Shown one piece after another: positions 43,033 through 51,123 of a stretch of DNA of 64,000 nucleotides. The notes below the pieces were generated by a model that was not told the DNA's origin, did not search any database, and saw only the letters and a program-made list of their open reading frames with translations. This DNA is from Erysipelotrichales bacterium (lineage in GTDB: Bacteria > Bacillota_I > Bacilli_A > RF39 > UBA660): the NCBI GenBank assembly GCA_022508565.1, contig JAFLUY010000003.1, forward strand, positions 1 to 64,000, in the 5' to 3' direction. A program made the translations under genes and the position numbers. Position 1 is the stretch's first letter. Each line of letters opens with the position of its first letter.

Positions 43033-44001
43033 CTATGCAACGAAATGTTTGTGAGTACCTGCTAGGTGTAAGCCGACTTTTCCACTATTAACTACTTGTT
43101 CAAAAAATTCTGGTTCCGATTCTGGTAGTTTATAATCACTATACTCAAACCTAGCTTCATTTGGATCATATTCACATTCTCTTAAGATTACGTCTCCATT
43201 ATTCACTATAATAGATATAGTTTTATGTCTTTTTGCAAAATCTATTTCATTGTAGATGCTTAAATCCATACTTTTAAATGGTGCTACAATCTCACTAAAA
43301 TTAGCAAAAGCTAAGCAGTTTTCAGGATTATTAGAAATTTCAAAATGATCTCTATTTTTTAACATTTCACATATAACCATTTGTGCCCAAATATATATAG
43401 TTGTAAATTCACCTCTTGTTCCAGGTAGATTAATTCTACATGCTAAATCTTGATCAAGAATATTATAATTTGGACACCAACATTGACTTGGCCACATATG
43501 TTTGCTAACCATTAACTCAATATATTGCTTCATTAAATAGTGAACTAAATATGCAGCAATATTTTTAACAGTATTATCATATCTTTCTTCAATATTTGGA
43601 TAATGATATTTGCTATTAAAATAATCAGGTTTCCATTCTTTACTAGCAACTTCTTCTTCAAAGTAACTATATAAGAATTTCTTTGCAGACATATTATCTA
43701 ATACTTGTCTGCTTTTTAAATCATATGTTGCTTTAAGAACGCCATCATGATAAGTAAGCCAGTTATCATTTTCATTTGTTTTATTATCACTAATAACTTT
43801 ATTACAAATTTCATCAAAATCATTTATATCTAAAGAAAAATCATATTTTTTGTGATTATTATTAACATATTCTATTAATTGATTACTAAATTCTTCAAAT
43901 TCTGTTGCATCAACTGTAGTACCTAAATCATTTTTTACTTTTAAACACATATATTCAAAAAGTAAAGTTTGTGCATTAACATTCATCTTTGTTTTTTCCA
44001 T
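43033..44001 (-). CDS. Hypothetical protein (322 aa)
   Basis: Intact ORF; no family recognised. Confidence 0.7.
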   Translation of the reverse strand: MEKTKMNVNAQTLLFEYMCLKVKNDLGTTVDATEFEEFSNQLIEYVNNNHKKYDFSLDINDFDEICNKVISDNKTNENDNWLTYHDGVLKATYDLKSRQVLDNMSAKKFLYSYFEEEVASKEWKPDYFNSKYHYPNIEERYDNTVKNIAAYLVHYLMKQYIELMVSKHMWPSQCWCPNYNILDQDLACRINLPGTRGEFTTIYIWAQMVICEMLKNRDHFEISNNPENCLAFANFSEIVAPFKSMDLSIYNEIDFAKRHKTISIIVNNGDVILRECEYDPNEARFEYSDYKLPESEPEFFEQVVNSGKVGLHLAGTHKHFVA

Positions 44002-44067
44002 AATTACCTCCGAGCTTTCTGATTATTATAACAGAATGTTATAACATGAGCAAGATTTATATATTAT

Positions 44068-44517
44068 TTATTTTTCATTATCAACATAAATAACACTAAA
44101 TTTAAAACCATTTAAATTATTAATTATCGCCTCTTTTTCATAGTCGATTATGTCTTCTGGCAGATTATAAATGTCAGCCCATACGAGATCAGAACATTTT
44201 TCTGGTTCTTTAATACTTATAGTGCCATCAAATCCTTTTAATACAAAGTAAACATCATAATATGGTGATAACGATTTGTTTTTTCTATTAACAACAAAGG
44301 TATCAATGATGTCCGACTCTAGTATTTTTATTCCAAGTTCTTCCGAAGCTTCTCGAATTGCAGCTTCATAAGCATTTTCACCAACATCTATATGCCCAGC
44401 TGGTAATCCAAGATAACCGGGCCATAGTTTAGTTCCTTGTCTTCTTTGCAGTAAAATTTTACCTTCTGAATTATTTATTATCAAATATATTGAAGATAAA
44501 AACTTTTCATGTTTCAT
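44068..44517 (-). CDS. NUDIX hydrolase
   Basis: Canonical GHIDVGENAYEAAIREASEELGI. Confidence 0.93.
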   Translation of the reverse strand: MKHEKFLSSIYLIINNSEGKILLQRRQGTKLWPGYLGLPAGHIDVGENAYEAAIREASEELGIKILESDIIDTFVVNRKNKSLSPYYDVYFVLKGFDGTISIKEPEKCSDLVWADIYNLPEDIIDYEKEAIINNLNGFKFSVIYVDNEK

Positions 44518-44559
44518 AGCATCACCTAAATAAATTATAACATAGATAATTGAGTTTAT

Positions 44560-45591
44560 TTAATATCTTAAACAGTAATTGTGATAATCAAATCGATAAT
44601 CTTTATCAACAAAATTAAATAAATTTTCTAAAGCTTTTATCCTATCATCTAAAGAAACAGAATTAATTGCGATTTTGTATAACTCATCTAAATCGCTATC
44701 ATCAAAATGATAAACAAGTAGATAAAAATCCTTTAATTCTTTTAATAAGCAAAAATAAACATATTCTTTAAATGGATGATTACTTATTAACATTTCCTCT
44801 AATCTACATACTTTTCTATTTAAATGAGATAATCTTATTTTAATATCATCTGTATCAATAAAAGCTCCCTTTTCTCTATAACTATAATTTTTTTCTAAAT
44901 TAGAATAATTAATTAAATCACATAGTTTGTTAATTATAGATATTCTTTCTTCTTTGCTTGTTTTATTAATAGCCTCTAAAAATAATTCAATAAAATCTTG
45001 ACTAGGTAAATCTAATTTATAAATATCTCTAGCATAATCTTGATTTTGATACATATCATAAATTTTACGATAATTTAAAAAAGATATATTATTTAATTGA
45101 TAATAAATATTTCTAATAGTTTCTAAAATATTAAAATAATAAAAGTCGACATATTTATCTTCACTATATTTAAAATTATTAATCAAAATTGTAAGTTCAG
45201 TTATTAACTCTGATGGAAAATTAATTTTTCTCATTTTTACTTTTTTATCTAATATTTCATTCATCAAACTGATAATATCAAGTTTGTCATAAATAACTGT
45301 ACCCGTATTAATAACTGATCTGTAATAATGGTTATTGGCCATAGAAGCATTAACTAATTTATCTTCTAATTCATCAAATGAAATAACTGTAGCTTCAACA
45401 TCAATTCCATCAATTACCGTACAATATCTATAGCTCTTTTTAGAATAAGCAACAATAAATAAATCTAAATCACTTGAAGAATATTCATAGCCAGTAATTC
45501 TACTACCATATGCTATAATCGATGCAATCTTCGAATTAGATTCAATGTTTGTTTTTTCACAAAACTTATTAATTAATTCTTGAGTTTCCAT
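44560..45591 (-). CDS. Nucleotidyltransferase-domain protein (Pol-beta superfamily)
   Basis: GSRITGYEYSSSDLDLFIV (GSx10DxD); long helical C-terminal domain. Confidence 0.82.
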   Translation of the reverse strand: METQELINKFCEKTNIESNSKIASIIAYGSRITGYEYSSSDLDLFIVAYSKKSYRYCTVIDGIDVEATVISFDELEDKLVNASMANNHYYRSVINTGTVIYDKLDIISLMNEILDKKVKMRKINFPSELITELTILINNFKYSEDKYVDFYYFNILETIRNIYYQLNNISFLNYRKIYDMYQNQDYARDIYKLDLPSQDFIELFLEAINKTSKEERISIINKLCDLINYSNLEKNYSYREKGAFIDTDDIKIRLSHLNRKVCRLEEMLISNHPFKEYVYFCLLKELKDFYLLVYHFDDSDLDELYKIAINSVSLDDRIKALENLFNFVDKDYRFDYHNYCLRY

Positions 45592-45705
45592 AAAATCACC
45601 ACAGTAATGTTTTCTATTATAAAATAAAGATATAAAAAAAGATATAAAAATAATTGAAAATAAATAATAATGTGATAAAATATTAAATTAAAAAAGGAGA
45701 ACAAT

Positions 45706-46212
45706 ATGGTAGTAAACAAATTATTTGAAAATGATAGAAGAGTTGTAAAAGAAACAAGTGCAATTATTAACTATTTTAAATTATATGAACAAATATTAGC
45801 AACTTTCTCATGTAGCTGGGATGAAGGTTATGATGTAATGAGAGACTATTTTGTTTTTATTGGTGGTAAAAATACTTTAAGAAAATTAGTTATCGATATA
45901 AACGAAGGATGCATTGATATATTCTCAAATGATTTTAATGACTTGCTGTTAAAATTAGAGCAAAATATAGAAACTATGCAGGAATTAACTTTTTCAAAAG
46001 ATACTATATCTGAAGAATTAGTTGAACTTGGAAATATATATCTTGATAAAAGTCCTAGTTATGAACAATTCAAAGGAAATGCTAGATCAGCTTTTAGCAT
46101 TATAGAAGATGAAAGCTGTGGATTGATTGATGATGTCAGTGAAGAATTGAAAAACATAGCAAAAAAAGACAAAAAAAGAATAGCAAAAAAAGACAAAAAA
46201 AGAAGGGATTAA
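45706..46212 (+). CDS. Hypothetical protein (168 aa) with Lys-rich repeated C-terminus
   Basis: SD AAGGAG; C-terminal IAKKDKKR x2. Confidence 0.7.
   Translation: MVVNKLFENDRRVVKETSAIINYFKLYEQILATFSCSWDEGYDVMRDYFVFIGGKNTLRKLVIDINEGCIDIFSNDFNDLLLKLEQNIETMQELTFSKDTISEELVELGNIYLDKSPSYEQFKGNARSAFSIIEDESCGLIDDVSEELKNIAKKDKKRIAKKDKKRRD
46156..46203 (+). repeat. Perfect 24-bp tandem duplication at the 3' end of the 168-aa ORF
   Basis: atagcaaaaaaagacaaaaaaaga x2 (46156-46179, 46180-46203). Confidence 0.95.
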
Positions 46213-46232
46213 TAATTCCCTTCTTTTTATAT

Positions 46233-46865
46233 TTAATAAACTTCTTCAATTAGTTTATTTAAAATATCACCATATTTTACAAAGGCAGTCTCACGCGAAT
46301 TAACTAGGAACTCATCTATGCTAACATTTTTTTGAGTAACATTTATTTTACCAGAATCATCTTGCGTTACAACCATGGCTACAATTGTTCCTTTCTCATT
46401 TTCAAACAATTCTAATACTTCACAAGCATTAACTTTGATAATACCGCTAACATTGTTCTTATCAAAATTGAAATCACTTAAATCGTCCTTGTAAAGACTA
46501 GTAAAGATATCCACCTTAATTCTATCAATCCAAGCTGAGCCATCATTTAATGTTTCACTATACTCACATGTAATAGAATCGGCTAAATCAACATCACAAT
46601 GGTCGATTTCTATACCTAAATCTTCCAACACTTTTCTTTTTAATGCGTCATCACTTGTTTCATCTTTTAATACGTGACCAGATGAAGTCATACAAAATTT
46701 ATTTGAATCCTTTTTTATTTGAAAATAAATATTACCTTCTTCATCGTATAACCAAAAGTATATGACATTGTGCCAAAGACCTTCAGTATGAATTTCTTCT
46801 TTTGTTTTAAATCCTAGGTTATTGCCTTCTTCATCATAATAGTCTAAATATTCCAATCTAAACAC
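46233..46865 (-). CDS. NUDIX-fold protein with partly degenerate Nudix box
   Basis: GHVLKDETSDDALKRKVLEDLGIEI instead of Gx5Ex7REUxEExGU. Confidence 0.75.
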   Translation of the reverse strand: MFRLEYLDYYDEEGNNLGFKTKEEIHTEGLWHNVIYFWLYDEEGNIYFQIKKDSNKFCMTSSGHVLKDETSDDALKRKVLEDLGIEIDHCDVDLADSITCEYSETLNDGSAWIDRIKVDIFTSLYKDDLSDFNFDKNNVSGIIKVNACEVLELFENEKGTIVAMVVTQDDSGKINVTQKNVSIDEFLVNSRETAFVKYGDILNKLIEEVY

Positions 46866-46891
46866 CCGCCTTCTTTTCTACTTTCATTATA

Positions 46892-47509
46892 TTAATCATC
46901 ACTTTTTTTGACTTTATCTCTAATTAGGAAAAGTACTTCTCTTTCTTCCCATGGTCCTAAAGCAAAATTAATCTCTGGTTTATCACTTGAAAAGTTTTCT
47001 GCCGGAATAATCCTATTGTATTCTGTTGGAGCATCATTGACTATAGTATACTCGGTTTCATTATCAGCAACCTCGTCTCTATAATAGCAATCAAAAATTT
47101 TAACATCACCCTCATCAGTAAATCCTGTAACTAAAACATAATGTCCCCAATAATCATAACAATAAACAACAGCGCAAATTCTTTTATCAGAATTTTCTTC
47201 AAAAGTACGCTTTATTAAATCTAAAGTAACTTCCTCATTTGTATGAAAATCAACAGACATTTTAAAATTTTTTCGTTGATTAAAATATTCACTTAACCAA
47301 GAAGCAAAAAAATTCATTGCTTCATGACTCGTACCAAAAAATCCCCAACCTCTTTTTGTATAGCCATCAAGTAAATAATTATTGATAAAATGTAGTAATT
47401 CTGGTGGATAAGCTTCTCGAGGAAGCATATAACTAATTGCATTTTCCATAGTTGCGACTCCACAATCGTGTCCAGTAAATTGATATCTTAAAGGTGTTTT
47501 CACATCCAA
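46892..47509 (-). CDS. Peptidase C39-like cysteine protease-fold protein
   Basis: Cys in TGHDCGVATMENAISYM, His in YWGHYVLVTGFTDEGDVKIFD. Confidence 0.6.
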   Translation of the reverse strand: MDVKTPLRYQFTGHDCGVATMENAISYMLPREAYPPELLHFINNYLLDGYTKRGWGFFGTSHEAMNFFASWLSEYFNQRKNFKMSVDFHTNEEVTLDLIKRTFEENSDKRICAVVYCYDYWGHYVLVTGFTDEGDVKIFDCYYRDEVADNETEYTIVNDAPTEYNRIIPAENFSSDKPEINFALGPWEEREVLFLIRDKVKKSDD

Positions 47510-47658
47510 GCTCCTTCCTAAATTTATTATATCAAAAGCATTTAAAGTATAAAATATTTTTATAACAAATTACAGATTATTACTTATATTATATGAATAT
47601 TTGTTTAAAACTTTCTAATCAATATATTTAATACTTAAAATGAAATTATCTAACTTTT

Positions 47659-48603
47659 TTATTTCTTTTTTAATACATGATAATAATAGACTGATAAATC
47701 TAAATCAACAGTATTAGCCATAAAATAGATAGGCACTATATTTCCTAAAACTTCCTTAGGAATCATCTTGCAGAATATTGAAAATAATGATCCAAATTTA
47801 AATAGTTTTTTTATTTTATCTTGATATGCATATAAATGATTAATTACTTTATTTTTTAAATTTTCTGCCAAAATAATTTCAAAGTTATTTTCTTTAATAT
47901 AATTATCTATATTACCTATAAACTCAAATTCATCTAAATAGTAACCATTTTCAACTAATGCAGCACCTATTGCTTCTATTTCAGAAAGTTCGGATCTTTC
48001 TTTTGCTAAATATGCATCAAATATAACAAATATCCCATCTTTTTTTAATACTCTATTTACTTCTTTAAATATTTGATTCTTATTAGTTGAATAGCACAAA
48101 GTTTCGATTGCATATACGAAATCCATTGAATTACTTTCTACTTGTTTTAAATTGTGATAATCTCCTTCAATAAGCGATATATTATATTTTTTATTTTTCT
48201 TATCTAAAGATGGATATAAATCAATACCGGTAAAGTTAACATTTGGATGAGTTTTTGCCAAATAAGCCATATTAGCACCTTGTCCACTTCCAAGTTCAAG
48301 TACATTTTTAAAATTATGTTTTTTTATTATGTCATTTATTTTATTTAAATGATAGGTTTGATAGTTTTCTCCCTTTTTATGTAGTCCATCATCTGATACA
48401 CCAATATGCATATATCCTTCTTTAGATCCGCCTAATCTATATAACAAAAATTTTGTTTTTTTATAATATCTTCTTATGTCTTCTTGAGAAAATTCATCTT
48501 TATCAAAAATAAAATCAAAATTAATTTTACTTCTCAGCCAAATAAAATCTTTAATAAGTTTTCTTTTTTTTACATCAATATCTAAATTCATAAAATACTC
48601 CAA
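47659..48603 (-). CDS. SAM-dependent class I methyltransferase; likely start MNLDIDVKKR at 48591
   Basis: VLELGSGQGANMAYLA motif I; DFVYAIETLCY; GIFVIFDAYL. Confidence 0.88.
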   Translation of the reverse strand: MEYFMNLDIDVKKRKLIKDFIWLRSKINFDFIFDKDEFSQEDIRRYYKKTKFLLYRLGGSKEGYMHIGVSDDGLHKKGENYQTYHLNKINDIIKKHNFKNVLELGSGQGANMAYLAKTHPNVNFTGIDLYPSLDKKNKKYNISLIEGDYHNLKQVESNSMDFVYAIETLCYSTNKNQIFKEVNRVLKKDGIFVIFDAYLAKERSELSEIEAIGAALVENGYYLDEFEFIGNIDNYIKENNFEIILAENLKNKVINHLYAYQDKIKKLFKFGSLFSIFCKMIPKEVLGNIVPIYFMANTVDLDLSVYYYHVLKKK

Positions 48604-48640
48604 TTACTTCTATTTCAAATTATATAATTAATTATAATAA

Positions 48641-49222
48641 TTATAAATTTTCTTTAATTTCTGGAAATAAATCATATAAGTTAAAACCTAGTTTATCATC
48701 AAAATATTGTTTTAATTTATATGTTTCATTAATGTGATATTGGGTATTTTCATATACTCCTTTTCTAACAATCAAATCAATTAATCTTTTGTCTATTGTA
48801 TTAACAACTTTTGTGCACATTAAATCCAATAGATTAATAATTTTTTCATATTCAGTATACTTATGATTTTTTATAAATTCTGTTCGAAAAGGAATATCTG
48901 AAGGAATACCTCCTGCAGTGCAATATATATCATTATTTAAATAAGAATGTGTCAAACAAATATTGCAATATTCTTCATCATATCCTAGGTCTTTTAAATA
49001 ATTGTAGCCATTTATTACATGAGAAGAAAATTCTCCGGTAGATTTTCCAATATCGTGGATATAGCCTAAAGTTTTTGCTAAATCAATATCTAAATTTAAT
49101 GCTTCTGCAATTATGCCTGCACAATTGCCGACACAAATAGAATGATATATCCAGCCGTCGCTTGCAGCTTTTCCTTTAGCATTTTCAAGCATATCTAATG
49201 CTTCTTTACTTGTTAATTTCAT
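48641..49222 (-). CDS. HD-domain phosphohydrolase
   Basis: YHSICVGNCAGIIAEAL...GYIHDIGKSTG. Confidence 0.85.
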   Translation of the reverse strand: MKLTSKEALDMLENAKGKAASDGWIYHSICVGNCAGIIAEALNLDIDLAKTLGYIHDIGKSTGEFSSHVINGYNYLKDLGYDEEYCNICLTHSYLNNDIYCTAGGIPSDIPFRTEFIKNHKYTEYEKIINLLDLMCTKVVNTIDKRLIDLIVRKGVYENTQYHINETYKLKQYFDDKLGFNLYDLFPEIKENL

Positions 49223-49799
49223 ACTTTGCTCCCATAATTAAATTAAATAAATTTTCCCAATCATCAACCATTTGTACATTTAGGCTATAATTATAATTAT
49301 ATCTTGTTTTAAACAGATAACTATTTATTCCATTTTCCTGTAACTTACTACAATTTATTGGCCTATCATCAAACATAATATCTACTTTGTTTTCTAAACA
49401 TTCCTTACTTTTATCTCTACTATCTTTTGTAAAGATTAATTTGTCATAATTTATTTCTTTATCTAATAACCACTTTTTTGTTGTTTTTATTGGATTTTTA
49501 AAGTGTCTTTTGTTTCTACCAGTTATTAAATAAATTATATTGCCATTTTCTCTTAATTTATCTATATAAAATTTTGCATCTTTTACAAGTTCGAGTTTCA
49601 TTGCCATTCTTTCCATATTTTTTTCTAGGAATTCATTAATTTCTTCTTTGGTCCAATCAAACATTCCTTGTGTCATATGTTCAGCATTGGGATTTATTAT
49701 TCCTAAATTTCTTTTATTTATGTCTTCTTTTAAAAATTCTTCTAAAAGGGTTTTATCTAAATCCGCAATTACATTATCAATATCTAAGCCAATTATCAT
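49206..49799 (-). CDS. HAD-family 5'-nucleotidase-like protein (NT5C-like)
   Basis: GLDIDNVIADLD, YLITGRN, DIMFDDRP. Confidence 0.8.
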   Translation of the reverse strand: MIIGLDIDNVIADLDKTLLEEFLKEDINKRNLGIINPNAEHMTQGMFDWTKEEINEFLEKNMERMAMKLELVKDAKFYIDKLRENGNIIYLITGRNKRHFKNPIKTTKKWLLDKEINYDKLIFTKDSRDKSKECLENKVDIMFDDRPINCSKLQENGINSYLFKTRYNYNYSLNVQMVDDWENLFNLIMGAKYEINK

Positions 49800-49800
49800 A

Positions 49801-50670
49801 TTATTTTACCAACTTTCCAAACAAATCATGAAAAATTGAATTATCATTAATACTTGATACAAATGTGACTTTATGTCTGTCTTTTGTAAGTTGATATTTA
49901 GTATCAGTACTTATAAAAGGGCAACTCACAGAAAAACAATGAAACCAGTTTGGATTAATAAAATAGGCAATAACACTAATATCCCATAAAGTTTTTCGAT
50001 TAAAGTTTTCATCTACATAATAATCTGAAATTTCTGCAAAACGATTATATAAAAAGTTGCATAAGTCATTTTTATCTTTAATATAATAACTTAATTCATA
50101 TATAGATGTTTTTAAATTAGATGCAACTCCAATGCATGGAATAATCGTTAATTTTGCTTTAGATTCAAAAACAATTTTTACAGCATCTAAGTCTTTAAAA
50201 TTTGTTCCTTTATTACTACTTTGAAGTAAAGTGTTTCCACCTAACCATACAACTTCAATCTTGCCAATAATTTTTGGTTCATATTGAATAGCAAGTGCAA
50301 TGTTTGTTAATGCTCCAATACATAAAATATAAGTTCTCTCATTTTTTAATGCAATTTCGATTATTTTATCTACAGCTTCATTACGGTTGTGATATCCATT
50401 TGTTATATAATTAGTTGACCCTTTAAAAATTTTATTTATGTAATTTTCTTTACACAACTCAAATATTTTTTGTGTTTCAATATAACTCAGTTCAATTCCA
50501 TAATCCTCTGTTGAAATGCGTCTGTTTTTAAATGGAGCAATAGTTATTGCCTCTATATCATATACATCCTGAGATTTTAATAAATAAGCAATTGCAAACT
50601 GGTCATCACACTCATTATAAGTATCAGTATCTAAAATTACATGTTTTTTATTTGAAACTATAGAATTCAT
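49801..50670 (-). CDS. Inosine/uridine-preferring nucleoside hydrolase
   Basis: ILDTDTYNECDDQFAIAYLL; CIGALTNIALAIQYEP. Confidence 0.85.
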   Translation of the reverse strand: MNSIVSNKKHVILDTDTYNECDDQFAIAYLLKSQDVYDIEAITIAPFKNRRISTEDYGIELSYIETQKIFELCKENYINKIFKGSTNYITNGYHNRNEAVDKIIEIALKNERTYILCIGALTNIALAIQYEPKIIGKIEVVWLGGNTLLQSSNKGTNFKDLDAVKIVFESKAKLTIIPCIGVASNLKTSIYELSYYIKDKNDLCNFLYNRFAEISDYYVDENFNRKTLWDISVIAYFINPNWFHCFSVSCPFISTDTKYQLTKDRHKVTFVSSINDNSIFHDLFGKLVK

Positions 50671-50784
50671 ACAATCTCTCCTAAATTATTATATCAAATT
50701 TATGTAAACGCAACAATTGTCAAACATCAAAAGCATGATTGACTTTTAAATAATTGTATAAGTTAGCTTAGTAAACATTTGCGC

Positions 50785-50812
50785 AAAAAAAAGAATAACT
50801 AATTGTTATTCT
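50785..50812 (-). terminator. Terminator of the 50.8-kb micro-ORF (possibly bidirectional)
   Basis: Minus strand AGAATAACAATTAGTTATTCTTTTTTTT. Confidence 0.8.
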
Positions 50813-50816
50813 ATTC

Positions 50817-50897
50817 TTATTTTTTTTTATTTTTAAGATTAATTACTACCGCTATGACTACTAATACAAAAAAAGCAACACTTACTATTTCTTTCAC
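50817..50897 (-). CDS. Putative 26-aa transmembrane micro-peptide (type I toxin-like), MKEIVSVAFFVLVVIAVVINLKNKKK (GTG start)
   Basis: Not in ORF track. SD AGAGGTGAT 3 nt before GTG; promoter TTGACT-17-TAAAAT; own terminator. Confidence 0.65.
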   Translation of the reverse strand: MKEIVSVAFFVLVVIAVVINLKNKKK

Positions 50898-50915
50898 AAT
50901 ATCACCTCTTAACTT

Positions 50916-50944
50916 ATTTTATCGCCACCGATAATTATAGTCAA
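50916..50944 (-). promoter_or_regulatory. Sigma-A-type promoter for the 26-aa micro-ORF
   Basis: Minus strand TTGACT (50944-50939), 17-bp spacer, TAAAAT (50921-50916). Confidence 0.7.
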
Positions 50945-51080
50945 TATATAATATTTTTTGATTATTTACATAAGATTTCCTTTAAAAATTCTATAATTTT
51001 GAAGGAGCTGAAAACTTTTTAACAAATAAATCTTTAGAGTATATCTAAGGTGATTTTGCCTTTTTTGCTACTTTTTCATC

Positions 51081-51123
51081 AAAAAAATCTCGTAGTCCTT
51101 TTATTTATGGACTTTGCGAGATT
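51081..51123 (-). terminator. Intrinsic terminator of secA
   Basis: Minus strand AATCTCGCAAAGTCCATAAATAAAAGGACTACGAGATTTTTTT. Confidence 0.85.

Noticed and set aside
50700-50790. Convergent antisense RNA promoter for the 26-aa micro-ORF
   Set aside because: TTGACT and TATAAG are present on the plus strand but spaced ~12 bp; no convincing promoter, so no antitoxin RNA is claimed.
50992-51066. Possible plus-strand sRNA (TATAAT at 50992, GGAG..., weak AAGG/CCTT hairpin with T6)
   Set aside because: No acceptable -35 at 16-18 bp; hairpin only ~4 bp; insufficient evidence.
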